From: SIG455 sp045659025
GTDB lineage: Bacteria; Bacillota; Clostridia; UMGS1810
DNA length: 60,467 bases
Direction of reading: 5' to 3'
NCBI GenBank assembly: GCA_045659025.1
Contig: JAZOWA010000023.1
Coordinates: forward strand, 1-60,467
Within the stretch, counting starts at the first letter, position 1. Every line of letters starts with the position of its first letter. This document shows positions 24,951-33,673 of the stretch, one piece after another. Position numbers and translations under genes: made by a program. The notes below the pieces were generated by a model. It was given only the letters and a program-made list of their open reading frames with translations, was not told the origin of the DNA and did not search any database.

Positions 24951-26366
24951 TTATTTGTCCGTTTCTAATTTAAACCAGAAAGTGCTGCCCTCTCCCACTT
25001 TACTTCTAATACCAAAATCTGCATTGTGAGCAGAAAGAATCATTTTGACTATAGAAAGACCAAGACCACTTCCTACCACATTACGCTTATGGGTCTTGCT
25101 GGAGCGGTAGTATCTCTGCCATACTTTGGGGATATCTGCTTCATCAATACCTGCGCCTGTGTCGGTTACTTCAAAAATGGCGTTATTACCAGATTTTTTG
25201 AGGGTGACTGTGACTTTCTTGTCATCTCCAGTGTAGTTAACTGCATTGAGAACAAGGTTATACACAACAGATTTGAGGCGACGATAGTCTCCCGTTACAT
25301 ATATGTTGTCTTCAATTTCTACATCAAAACAGTATCCGTCGTCTTCAAACACTCTGAAGCTTTCAAGAGTATTTGCTACCGCTTCGGAAAGGCATAATTC
25401 CTCATGTTCGTATACACCTTCACCAGCTTCAAGTTTTGATAAATCAAGGATGTCATTAACAAGAACAGAAAGACGATTACTCTCATCAATAATTATATTG
25501 GTATGCGCTTCTCTCTTAGTATCATCCTTGCCAGAAATATCCCTTATCATCTCAGCATATGACTTTATAATTGTAAGAGGTGTACGCAAATCATGAGATA
25601 CGTTGGCAAGTAAATCTCGTCTCAACTCATCGGATTTTGACAGCGCTACTGCGGTGCTGTTGAGCACAGAAGCGAGGTCGCTCACCTCTTTATAATCTCC
25701 CTTGACAAAGGACGCCTGGTAGTTACCAATCTCAAGGAGTTTTGCTGATTTTGTTATATCAGAAATCGGCTTTGAAAGACGTCTGGCCAATACATAAGCA
25801 AGAAAAAACGAAATCAGAAGGGAGATAATCATAACGATTATTAACTGTCTCTGGAGTATCATTGTAGTAGTATCAACCCTCGAAAGCGGTGAATACAAAT
25901 ACAGATATGCATTGTCCTTGCCCGGAATTGCACTCATATATGTGGCTACGTTGCGTCTACTGTTTCCGCCCTGAGGAACGAGAACAGATTTACCAAGATT
26001 GTCAAGGTTTTTAGTTATCTGCATCCTTCTCGGATTGTGACCACCATTACCAGAACGGTTAAAAGGCGGTCTGAAGCGGGTGTTTCCTGAAAGAACATTG
26101 CCCTCGCTATCCACAACGTACGCAAACACGTTGTGCTCTACCATAACCACATTTATAAACTCGTCATAGTTCTCAACCGTGTACGTTCTCAATATGTCTT
26201 TGCCAATATCGGCGAGTTGATGAGCACGGTTGCTCTCATAAAAGGTCTGGAGAAAAAGAGTCTGTAACACCCAGAGGAGTATCATCAGCAACACAGAAAA
26301 AGCAGAGAAATATCCCCACAGTTTGAACGCCAGGGGTTTGCCGTCACTCGACTTGTATTTACTCAC
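24951..26366 (-). CDS. Sensor histidine kinase
   Basis: 471 aa. Membrane segments at about 14-38 and 172-198 flank an extracytoplasmic sensor region of about 130 residues. HAMP follows, then HisKA with the phospho-acceptor in NVSHDLRTP (H near 255), and HATPase_c with VYNLVLNAVNYT, DTGAGI and GSGLGLSIVK. GTG start (26364-26366) with GAGGTG upstream. It overlaps the response regulator by 8 nt, making a two-component pair. The signal is unknown. Confidence 0.94.
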   Translation of the reverse strand: MSKYKSSDGKPLAFKLWGYFSAFSVLLMILLWVLQTLFLQTFYESNRAHQLADIGKDILRTYTVENYDEFINVVMVEHNVFAYVVDSEGNVLSGNTRFRPPFNRSGNGGHNPRRMQITKNLDNLGKSVLVPQGGNSRRNVATYMSAIPGKDNAYLYLYSPLSRVDTTTMILQRQLIIVMIISLLISFFLAYVLARRLSKPISDITKSAKLLEIGNYQASFVKGDYKEVSDLASVLNSTAVALSKSDELRRDLLANVSHDLRTPLTIIKSYAEMIRDISGKDDTKREAHTNIIIDESNRLSVLVNDILDLSKLEAGEGVYEHEELCLSEAVANTLESFRVFEDDGYCFDVEIEDNIYVTGDYRRLKSVVYNLVLNAVNYTGDDKKVTVTLKKSGNNAIFEVTDTGAGIDEADIPKVWQRYYRSSKTHKRNVVGSGLGLSIVKMILSAHNADFGIRSKVGEGSTFWFKLETDK

Positions 26367-27051
26367 CCGTCTTCACCTCGTTTGCCTCAAACTTATACCC
26401 AATACCACGAACCGTCACTATATACTCTCTGCAATCGCCAAGATTGTTTCTGAGCATTTTTATATGTGTATCTACCGTCCTGCCGTCACCATAAAAATCA
26501 TATCCCCATACAGAATTTAAGATTTTGTCTCGGCTCAGTGCAATGTTTTTATTCATAGCAAGATACAACAGAAGTTCAAACTCCTTGGGAGTAAGATTAA
26601 TCTTATTGCCCATAACAAATACGTTGCGTCCCTCACAGTCAATCTCAAGCCCCGGGAAGAAGAAATTCCTATTAACGGCAGAGGGAACAGAGAGATTTCG
26701 CTTAATAATCACATTGATTCTTGCCATGAGTTCTTTTGGCGAAAAAGGTTTCACCACATAGTCATCTATACCCACCTCAAAGCCGTGAAGTTTATCATAT
26801 TCTTCACTACGAGCAGAGAGCATAAGAATGGGAATATCCTTTAGTTCCTTAATCTTTTTGCTAGCGGAAAATCCGTCGAGTTTGGGCATCATAACATCCA
26901 TTACCACCAGATTGTAATTTGTGGTAGCGCACTTATCAACCGCCTCTATACCATCAACCGCTTCATCAACTTCATATCCTTCAAACTCAGCATATTCGCG
27001 TATAACCGACCTGATTTTATCTTCGTCATCTGCAATGAGTATTCTGCTCAT
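26359..27051 (-). CDS. OmpR/PhoB-family response regulator
   Basis: 230 aa. Receiver domain with acidic pocket DDED, phospho-acceptor D52 (VVMDVMMPKLDG) and K104-type KPF. A C-terminal winged-helix domain (LTPKEFELLLYLA, VDTHIKMLRNNLG, VRGIGYKFE) binds DNA. RBS GGAGG. Partner of the overlapping histidine kinase; targets unknown. Confidence 0.95.
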   Translation of the reverse strand: MSRILIADDEDKIRSVIREYAEFEGYEVDEAVDGIEAVDKCATTNYNLVVMDVMMPKLDGFSASKKIKELKDIPILMLSARSEEYDKLHGFEVGIDDYVVKPFSPKELMARINVIIKRNLSVPSAVNRNFFFPGLEIDCEGRNVFVMGNKINLTPKEFELLLYLAMNKNIALSRDKILNSVWGYDFYGDGRTVDTHIKMLRNNLGDCREYIVTVRGIGYKFEANEVKTGE

Positions 27052-27125
27052 ATGTACCTCCGCAAAAATGTGTTTTATTCATTATACACTATTCTCTCTC
27101 ATCTTTGGTGAAAATTTAATGAAAA

Positions 27126-27848
27126 TTAAATGTGAAAACCACCATTTACCCCAACGATCTGTCCAGTAATAAACTCTGCCGAAGGCGATGCGAGAAACAG
27201 CGCTGTTTCCGCTACGTGAGAACACTCCCCCATCTTCATCAAAGGAGTCTCACCCACAATAGCATCTATTGTATCTTTGTCAATGTTACCATTCATATCC
27301 GTATTGATAAGTCCAGGCGATATGCAATTAACGGTTATACCCGATGGACCAAGTTCCTTTGCCAATGCTTTTGTAAACCCTATCACCGCCGCTTTAGAAG
27401 CAGAGTAAGCAACTTCACAGGAAGCTCCACATTCACCCCACATAGATGATATGTTAATGATTTTTCCGCAATGGTTTGATATCATAAGCTTTGCAACCTC
27501 ACGAGTGCAGTTAAACACGCCACCCACATTGACACCAAACAGGCGTGACCATTCCTCGTCACTCGTGTCAGTAAAAAGTTTCTGCAAAGCGACACCTGCA
27601 TTATTTATAAGTACATCAATAGTACCAAATCTATCCACCGCCGAATCAATCATTGCCTTTACCTGTATAACATCAGACACATCTGCTTTAACAGGGAAAA
27701 TATTCTCATATTCTTTTGCAAGAGCAAAAGCTTCATTCTCGGAATTTAAATAGTTCACCACTACATTATAGCCGTTTTTGCTAAAGGCAACAGCACATTC
27801 TCTGCCAATACCTCTTGAAGCACCCGTAATCAAAACTGTCTTTTTCAC
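27126..27848 (-). CDS. SDR-family oxidoreductase (FabG-like)
   Basis: 240 aa. Classical short-chain dehydrogenase: NADP-binding TGASRGIG (8-15), NNAGVAL, catalytic YSASKAA and a C-terminal ITGQIVGVNGG. This is the pattern of 3-oxoacyl-ACP reductases, but no other fatty-acid genes are nearby, so the substrate stays open. GTG start (27846-27848) with GGAGGT. It lies 74 nt upstream of the response regulator and could share its transcript. Confidence 0.88.
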   Translation of the reverse strand: MKKTVLITGASRGIGRECAVAFSKNGYNVVVNYLNSENEAFALAKEYENIFPVKADVSDVIQVKAMIDSAVDRFGTIDVLINNAGVALQKLFTDTSDEEWSRLFGVNVGGVFNCTREVAKLMISNHCGKIINISSMWGECGASCEVAYSASKAAVIGFTKALAKELGPSGITVNCISPGLINTDMNGNIDKDTIDAIVGETPLMKMGECSHVAETALFLASPSAEFITGQIVGVNGGFHI

Positions 27849-27899
27849 TTATAACACCTCCAACCATTACATATTAACACTTTTTTTACAAAAATACAA

Positions 27900-27928
27900 T
27901 TGCATTTTCCTTTCTTTATTGTTATAAT
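27900..27928 (+). promoter_or_regulatory. Promoter of the DUF624 gene
   Basis: TTGCAT (27900-27905), 17-nt spacer, TATAAT (27923-27928), 37 nt before the start codon. The same transcript probably includes rnhA. Confidence 0.75.
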
Positions 27929-27964
27929 TAAGTGAATTATAAATTATTGCGGAGGACAACCTTT

Positions 27965-28861
27965 ATGGGTTTATTTTATAACTACGGAAAAGTCGGACCC
28001 GGCGTATCAAAAAATGAACGAGAGAAAAAGCGTTTCTTCTTGTTTCTCGATTTGCTGGGAAGAAAATTTTCTAAGCTCATTTCATTGAATCTCATATACT
28101 TTGTTACATTAATTCCGTTGTTTCTTGGGCTTTTGTTGTCCGTAAAACTCAATCCACAGATTTTATCTGACGGCGTACTCCATACCGATGCAATCGGTAA
28201 AGCACCCGTATTTGTGCTCACGGGTGATATGATCGGCTTGGCACTTATGTTTGTTTCTCTGTTTCTCACCGCACCCGCAACCTGTGGTTTTACTTATGTA
28301 ATAAGGAACATGCAACGTCAGGAACACGCTTGGATATTCAGTGATTTCAGAGAGCATTTTGCCAAGAATTTCAAGCAGGCGTTTGTGCTAGGCGTAATCG
28401 ATATGGCTGCCGCTTTGGTTCTTTATTTTGCATACACTTTCTATGCATATTCAATGCCCCTCTTATCGCCTGATAACGGCACCGTATCTGCACTTGGCAG
28501 TTGGTTTGTGGCTCTTGCCTCTCTTTTCTTTGTGATTATGCATTATTACATTTACGTAATGATGGTCACCTTTGACCTCAGTATCAAAAACATCTTCAGA
28601 AACGCAGCAATATTCACCATATCAAAGATGCCACTCAATTTATTCATTACTGCAATTGTTGGTGCCATCGTATTGTTGAGTGTTATCTATACTCCTATCG
28701 GCATTGTGTGCGCTATGGGCCTTACACTTTCGTTCTGCGGATTTCTGATCGTATTCAGCGTATACCCAACAATAGACAAATACATGATTTCCGTTCAGGA
28801 AACCGAAGAAAAGACAGTAGTATCCGATGAAGAAAGAGACTTTATTGATACAGTAAGGTAA
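27965..28861 (+). CDS. DUF624 (YesL-like) membrane protein
   Basis: 298 aa with about five to six membrane segments (LIYFVTLIPLFLGLLLSV, MIGLALMFVSLFLTAPATCGFTY, AFVLGVIDMAAALVLYFAY, AIVGAIVLLSVIY, and others). The order and the APATCGFTYVIRNM region match DUF624 proteins, which often accompany sugar transport genes. No such genes are here. The start ATG 27965 follows GGAGG at 9 nt; an earlier ATG is not preceded by an RBS. Function unknown. Confidence 0.8.
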   Translation: MGLFYNYGKVGPGVSKNEREKKRFFLFLDLLGRKFSKLISLNLIYFVTLIPLFLGLLLSVKLNPQILSDGVLHTDAIGKAPVFVLTGDMIGLALMFVSLFLTAPATCGFTYVIRNMQRQEHAWIFSDFREHFAKNFKQAFVLGVIDMAAALVLYFAYTFYAYSMPLLSPDNGTVSALGSWFVALASLFFVIMHYYIYVMMVTFDLSIKNIFRNAAIFTISKMPLNLFITAIVGAIVLLSVIYTPIGIVCAMGLTLSFCGFLIVFSVYPTIDKYMISVQETEEKTVVSDEERDFIDTVR

Positions 28862-28902
28862 TATGAATGTTTTGCCGTACTGATTCAAGAAACGGAGTTA
28901 AT

Positions 28903-29373
28903 ATGAAACTTAAACATGTTGACATCTACACCGATGGCGCTTGTAGCGGTAATCCTGGCAAAGGTGGTTACGGCGTTGTGCTCAAATACAATGGAGCCGT
29001 AAAGGAACTAAGCGAAGGATTCATAAGTACCACTAATAACCGAATGGAAATTCTTGCAGCCATAAAAGGGCTCGAGGTATTAAAAGAGCCTTGCGAGGTT
29101 ACCTTATATAGTGATTCAAAATATCTGGTGGACTCTGTCAATCAGGGTTGGATTATAAAATGGCAGAAAAACAACTGGTACAGAACAAAGAGCGAAAAAG
29201 CAAAGAACATCGATTTGTTCAAAAGGCTCCTTGAACTCCTTGGGGTTCACAAGGTTGAATTTGTATGGATTAAAGGTCATGCCGGGCACCCTGAAAACGA
29301 ACGGTGTGACGAACTTGCAGTAAGTGCAACAAACAGTGACAATCTATCAGAAGATACCCAGCAAGATATATAA
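28903..29373 (+). CDS. rnhA: Ribonuclease HI
   Basis: 156 aa. The DEDD catalytic set is visible: D in IYTDGACSGNPG, E in NNRMEIL, D in LYSDSKYL and D in NERCDELA. It degrades RNA in RNA-DNA hybrids. Start ATG 28903 with GGAG 7 nt upstream; a longer frame starting at 28867 has no RBS. Confidence 0.95.
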   Translation: MKLKHVDIYTDGACSGNPGKGGYGVVLKYNGAVKELSEGFISTTNNRMEILAAIKGLEVLKEPCEVTLYSDSKYLVDSVNQGWIIKWQKNNWYRTKSEKAKNIDLFKRLLELLGVHKVEFVWIKGHAGHPENERCDELAVSATNSDNLSEDTQQDI

Positions 29374-29409
29374 TATAACTTTATTTTATGCACGAAAGAA
29401 GGCAATACA

Positions 29410-30579
29410 ATGATTTATTTTGACAACGCCGCCACAACGCCGGTCAAAAAAGAGGTTTTAGATGCTATGCTCCCCTACTTCACCGAGAAGTTCGGTAACG
29501 CTTCATCCGTTTACTCCTTTGGTCAGCAGAGTGCAATGGCTATCGCAGAAGCACGACAGAAAGTGGCAGACGCCATCTCTTGCAAAGCGAACGAAATATA
29601 CTTCACCGGTTGCGGCAGTGAGGCTGACAACTGGGCCATCAAGGGCGTGGCTTTTGCTAATCGCAATAAAGGCAAACACATCATCACCTCTGTAATTGAG
29701 CACCACGCAGTGCTTCATACTTGTCAGTATCTTGAAAAGCAAGGGTTCGAGGTAACATATCTACCCGTAGATGAATACGGCAAAATCCGTCTTGATGAGT
29801 TAGAAAACGCTATACGTGAAGATACCATCCTGATTACAATAATGTTTGCAAATAACGAGATAGGCACCATCGAGCCTATCAAAGAGATTGGCGATATTGC
29901 TAAAAAACATAATGTGTTGTTCCACACAGATGCTGTTCAGGCAATTGGTGCCGTAGATATTGATGTAAACGAACTCGGTATTGATTTGCTCTCAATATCC
30001 GGACACAAATTCGGCGGGCCCAAGGGCGTGGGTGCATTGTTTATACGCAACGGGCTGAGAATTGACAACTTCATGCACGGTGGCGGTCAGGAAAGATTCA
30101 AACGCGCAGGTACCGAGAACGTTGCAGGTATTGTAGGTCTTGGCGAAGCAATACGTCTTGCGACATCAAACCTCTATGAAAAGACCGCAAAAATCAGAGG
30201 GATCAGAGATTATATAATCAAAAACATAGAAGAGAAAATCCCCCATTGCCGTCTCAATGGTCATCCCACTGACCGTCTTTGCGGTAACGTGAATTTCTGT
30301 TTTGAATTTATCGAAGGTGAAGGAATGCTTCTTTTCCTTGACATGAACGGCATATCAGCTTCATCCGGATCTGCTTGTACGTCAGGTTCCCTCGATCCAT
30401 CTCATGTGCTTCTTGCTATTGGTATTCCCCACGGGGTTGCCCACGGTTCATTGAGAGTGTCCATCGGCGAAATCAATACCATGGCAGATGCAGAGAAACT
30501 CATTGAAGTTCTCCCCGGAATCATCCAGAGACTCCGTGATATGTCTCCCCTTTATGAAGACTATCTCAAAAACAACTAA
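29410..30579 (+). CDS. Cysteine desulfurase (NifS/IscS-like)
   Basis: 389 aa. A PLP enzyme that mobilises sulfur from cysteine as a persulfide. The PLP lysine is in SISGHKFGGPKG and the persulfide cysteine in SSGSACTSG. RBS AAGAAGG. It lies 19 nt upstream of the IscU scaffold gene, so the two form an Fe-S assembly unit. It is a group I enzyme by its long cysteine loop. Confidence 0.95.
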   Translation: MIYFDNAATTPVKKEVLDAMLPYFTEKFGNASSVYSFGQQSAMAIAEARQKVADAISCKANEIYFTGCGSEADNWAIKGVAFANRNKGKHIITSVIEHHAVLHTCQYLEKQGFEVTYLPVDEYGKIRLDELENAIREDTILITIMFANNEIGTIEPIKEIGDIAKKHNVLFHTDAVQAIGAVDIDVNELGIDLLSISGHKFGGPKGVGALFIRNGLRIDNFMHGGGQERFKRAGTENVAGIVGLGEAIRLATSNLYEKTAKIRGIRDYIIKNIEEKIPHCRLNGHPTDRLCGNVNFCFEFIEGEGMLLFLDMNGISASSGSACTSGSLDPSHVLLAIGIPHGVAHGSLRVSIGEINTMADAEKLIEVLPGIIQRLRDMSPLYEDYLKNN

Positions 30580-30598
30580 TACCTTGGAGGAATAACAT

Positions 30599-31024
30599 AT
30601 GTACAGCGAAAAAGTAATGGATCATTTTTCTAACCCCAGAAACGTGGGCGAAATCGAAAATGCCGACGGAGTAGGTCAGGTTGGTAACGCTAAATGCGGT
30701 GATATTATGAAGATTTTTCTTAAAGTGGAAAATGACGTAATCACAGATGCCAAGTTCAAAACCTTTGGCTGTGGTGCTGCTATTGCAACAAGCTCTATGG
30801 CTACCGAACTTGTAAAAGGCAAGACGATTGACGAGGCACTTCAGCTCACCAACAAAGCAGTTATGGAAGCACTTGATGGCCTCCCTCCTGTGAAAGTACA
30901 TTGTTCTGTGCTTGCAGAAGAAGCCATTGCGGCTGCTATTCAGAATTACTACGATACCCACGGCATTGATAAGAAAGTGGCAAAAAGTTGTGGTCATTGT
31001 GACTCCTGCAATTGCGAACATTAA
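30599..31024 (+). CDS. Fe-S cluster assembly scaffold, IscU/NifU N-terminal type
   Basis: 141 aa. The three ligand cysteines are in NAKCGDIM, FGCGAAIA and VHCSVLAEE. A short extra tail ends CGHCDSCNCEH, adding four further cysteines that standard IscU lacks and that some anaerobe NifU-like scaffolds carry. RBS TTGGAGG. It receives sulfur from the desulfurase encoded just upstream. Confidence 0.94.
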   Translation: MYSEKVMDHFSNPRNVGEIENADGVGQVGNAKCGDIMKIFLKVENDVITDAKFKTFGCGAAIATSSMATELVKGKTIDEALQLTNKAVMEALDGLPPVKVHCSVLAEEAIAAAIQNYYDTHGIDKKVAKSCGHCDSCNCEH

Positions 31025-31040
31025 TGATTTAAGCAAAATT

Positions 31041-31071
31041 AAAAGAAGCATCTGAAGATGCTTCTTTTTTT
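31041..31071. terminator. Bidirectional terminator between iscU-like gene and the cobalamin operon
   Basis: AAGAAGCATC/GATGCTTCTT stem (31043-31052 with 31057-31066), loop TGAA, T-run on plus and A-run giving T-run on minus. It is the only strong terminator at the end of the long corrinoid operon. Confidence 0.9.
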
Positions 31072-31828
31072 ATTTGTTTTCATATATTGTATCGACAATC
31101 CAACGAACAGAAGATTCTGCATTCATCGTTTCAATAGTGTATGATGCAGCAGGAGATATTTTTTTGGTCAAGGCAAAAAGCTCTTCCATAGGGATATTGC
31201 CCCGGTCTAATGCATTGTGGGTATCCACCGCGCCATCATTATTATGTATATGATAATGGCTGATAAATCCCTCGAATTTCTTTACCCATTCCATAACAGG
31301 AATATCAGAATATGCATTGATATGGCCTACATCCAGACAAATACCTAACCTTGAATCCCCTACTCCCCTGACTATATCCAACAGCATTTCGGGAGTCTCT
31401 TCAAAAGTGTTTTCCAGAGCGATATGAACATCACCAGAAATACTCTTTATAAAGTCTTTCCAGAACATCACTGATTGTTCAACATACCATTCCGGATAAT
31501 ACATACGTGGATTATATCCACCGTGTATAATCACTTTTGAGGCATTATATTGCTTGGCAAGATCTATTGCTTGATTATATCGAAAAGCTGCCAGTTCCCT
31601 CGCTTTTTTGTCTATCGCGCAGGGAAAAAGTTCGTTGAAGGGGGCATGGAGCAATCGCCTTTTCACACCATCCAAACCGCGTCTCAATTTACTGTCCGTT
31701 TCTGCAAATTTCTCGTCTATATTCCATGCAGTGCAAAAATCCGCAATTTCTATCCCGACGCCATATTTTTGTGCCACAAAATAGGCATCAGCAGCAATCG
31801 TAGATATATACAATCTTTCTTTGTCCAT
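31070..31828 (-). CDS. TIM-barrel protein, sugar isomerase/epimerase (AP endonuclease 2-like) family
   Basis: 252 aa. Candidate metal ligands are spread along the barrel as in xylose-isomerase-like TIM barrels: HGG near residue 101, E in ALENTFEE, D and H in CLDVGHINA, H in HYHIHNND, and the late E in YTIETMN. It starts only 3 nt after cobC and is the last gene of the corrinoid operon before the terminator. No known cobalamin step uses such a protein, so it is either a passenger or an unrecognised step in ribose or lower-ligand handling. Confidence 0.75.
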   Translation of the reverse strand: MDKERLYISTIAADAYFVAQKYGVGIEIADFCTAWNIDEKFAETDSKLRRGLDGVKRRLLHAPFNELFPCAIDKKARELAAFRYNQAIDLAKQYNASKVIIHGGYNPRMYYPEWYVEQSVMFWKDFIKSISGDVHIALENTFEETPEMLLDIVRGVGDSRLGICLDVGHINAYSDIPVMEWVKKFEGFISHYHIHNNDGAVDTHNALDRGNIPMEELFALTKKISPAASYTIETMNAESSVRWIVDTIYENK

Positions 31829-31831
31829 TTA

Positions 31832-32392
31832 CTATCTCCTGCGCTTAATAGAGTTGTTTTCAAACTCGCAAATTACATACTCCCCATTGCCGATATGATA
31901 ATCATAAAAAGTTCCTTCTTCTGCGAAGGATTCCAATATCGCCATTATGACTCCGCCATGAACTACAAATGTAGCTTCCGAATTGTCGGGTAGTGAATTG
32001 ACTATCTCACCAAATGCTTTTGTGCATCTCGCCTTGAATTCCGCCACATCCTCACCCGATGGAATCGGATTCAAACACATCGAATCAACCCATGCTCTAT
32101 ACTCTTTGTCATCTGCAAGCTCCATAGCAGTTTTCCCCTCAAACGCGCCAAAATCTGTTTCCCTGAAATCATCAATCGTTACATAATCGCATTCCGGGAA
32201 GATAAGCTCTGCAGTCTGTACAGTCCTTTTCATAGGGCTAACAAAGATATATTCTTTGGGGAAATTACATTCCCTAAGCCTTAAGGATTGCTCCACTCCC
32301 GTTTCACAAAGTGGCTCATCTGTTCTGCCGATATATCGCTTTTCCAGGTTACCCTTGGTAGCACCATGGCGTATGAAAACCAATGAAATCAT
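31832..32392 (-). CDS. cobC: Alpha-ribazole phosphatase-like histidine phosphatase
   Basis: 186 aa. The phospho-histidine motif is in VFIRHGATKGN and the second active-site histidine in FVVHGGVIMA; SGEDVAEF resembles the CobC loop. CobC removes the 5'-phosphate from alpha-ribazole-P or cobalamin-5'-P. The start ATG 32392 follows AGGAG and overlaps the cobS stop (ATGA), which decides it over an in-frame ATG at 32410. The assignment depends partly on the cobTUS context. Confidence 0.85.
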   Translation of the reverse strand: MISLVFIRHGATKGNLEKRYIGRTDEPLCETGVEQSLRLRECNFPKEYIFVSPMKRTVQTAELIFPECDYVTIDDFRETDFGAFEGKTAMELADDKEYRAWVDSMCLNPIPSGEDVAEFKARCTKAFGEIVNSLPDNSEATFVVHGGVIMAILESFAEEGTFYDYHIGNGEYVICEFENNSIKRRR

Positions 32393-33150
32393 ATCATCGC
32401 TCCTATCCATACACCAATTATACAACACAGTTCGAACATCTGCAGAAAAAATCCCGAGGTATCCCCTGTAACACCGCCAAAATGCTTTTTAACCATCAGG
32501 CAATACAGAACTGTCCACAAAGCACCCGCCACAATTGTGATTATTGCAACAATCCGCGAAAACCAAATCATAACCGCAGATGTAATAATAACAACTATAG
32601 TCATAGTAATATTTACAGCAATTCGTTTGGCATCTTTTGTATAAGAAGACAGCATTCCCGATTTTCTCGCATTAGGTAAATTTACTGCACAAAGTGATGA
32701 AATGCTTCTTGATAAGACAAACACAGGGCAAAGCAAAAGAAGATGTCCTGAAGTGGATATTTCATATACAAAAGCTAAATTTAAGATAAGATATATTCCA
32801 TAATAAATACATGCGAACGCTCCGCAATGAGGATCGCTTAATATTTCAAGTTTTTTCTCCTTTGATTGATGGGAACAGAGTGCATCAACCGTGTCCATAA
32901 ATCCGTCCATATGTATTCCGCCAGTAACAACAAGAGGTGTGCACGTGGCGATTACAGCAAAGAAAAATCTGCTTATATTCAAAACTCTGTCAAGGCAACA
33001 AACACCCCACATAAGCAGACCGCAGAAAACTCCTACCGCCGGAAAGAAACAAATAGCGTATTTCATATTTTTTTCATTCCACTCAAAGTTCGGCACGGGA
33101 ATTATGCTGTATGTGGATATTGCCACCATAAGTGATTCAAACAATTTCAT
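32389..33150 (-). CDS. cobS: Adenosylcobinamide-GDP ribazoletransferase
   Basis: A 253-aa integral membrane enzyme joining AdoCbi-GDP and alpha-ribazole(-P) to make cobalamin. The PVPNFEW N-terminal part, the conserved GGIHMDGFMDTVDAL motif with SKEKKLEILSDPHCGAF, and several hydrophobic helices are diagnostic. Start ATG 33150 follows AGGTGAG; the alternative 33168 has no RBS. Overlaps cobU by 14 nt and cobC by 4 nt. Confidence 0.94.
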   Translation of the reverse strand: MKLFESLMVAISTYSIIPVPNFEWNEKNMKYAICFFPAVGVFCGLLMWGVCCLDRVLNISRFFFAVIATCTPLVVTGGIHMDGFMDTVDALCSHQSKEKKLEILSDPHCGAFACIYYGIYLILNLAFVYEISTSGHLLLLCPVFVLSRSISSLCAVNLPNARKSGMLSSYTKDAKRIAVNITMTIVVIITSAVMIWFSRIVAIITIVAGALWTVLYCLMVKKHFGGVTGDTSGFFLQMFELCCIIGVWIGAMI

Positions 33151-33658
33151 AGTTCTCACCTTTTTCATAGACGGGTTTGCCGTCTTTCATAGTAATCGCG
33201 ACCAAAGCGGTATCATATAATTTCTGATTGATTTTATTGATACTGTCAATATATTTTGCGGTATCCGCATCATATTGCTGACTTTCAAGTCCTGAAATCG
33301 TGACCGCAACCAACACCTCACATCTTTGAACAAGGGCCATTATATCATCAAACACCGCATCTGCTCCCCTGCCCTTATCAAAGATGTTATTACCCAAAAG
33401 GTTAGAGACATCTTCAAGCAACACGGCAGAAGCAGACTCGATTCTATCGTCATTTACACAGTATGGGAATTCAAACGTGATAAAGTCAAGGTCCGCTCTT
33501 TGGTTTTTGTGCTTTTCTATCCTTGCGAAATTTTCTTCTGTCTCAGGTATCATGGTTGCAATATAATAACGCTTACCATCATATCTTGCAAGAAGATTTT
33601 CTGCAAAGACACTTTTACCACTACTGTTTTCTCCTGATACAAGAATCAGTTTTCCCAT
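33137..33658 (-). CDS. cobU: Adenosylcobinamide kinase / adenosylcobinamide-phosphate guanylyltransferase
   Basis: 173 aa. P-loop GENSSGKS at residues 9-16, followed by RYYIATM and HKNQR, where the guanylylated histidine (H49) lies. LLEDVSNLLGNNIF is the later family motif. It prepares cobinamide for loop assembly, making it the entry point for salvaged cobinamide. RBS GAGGTG. Confidence 0.9.
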   Translation of the reverse strand: MGKLILVSGENSSGKSVFAENLLARYDGKRYYIATMIPETEENFARIEKHKNQRADLDFITFEFPYCVNDDRIESASAVLLEDVSNLLGNNIFDKGRGADAVFDDIMALVQRCEVLVAVTISGLESQQYDADTAKYIDSINKINQKLYDTALVAITMKDGKPVYEKGENYEIV

Positions 33659-33673
33659 ACTATCACCTCTAAT

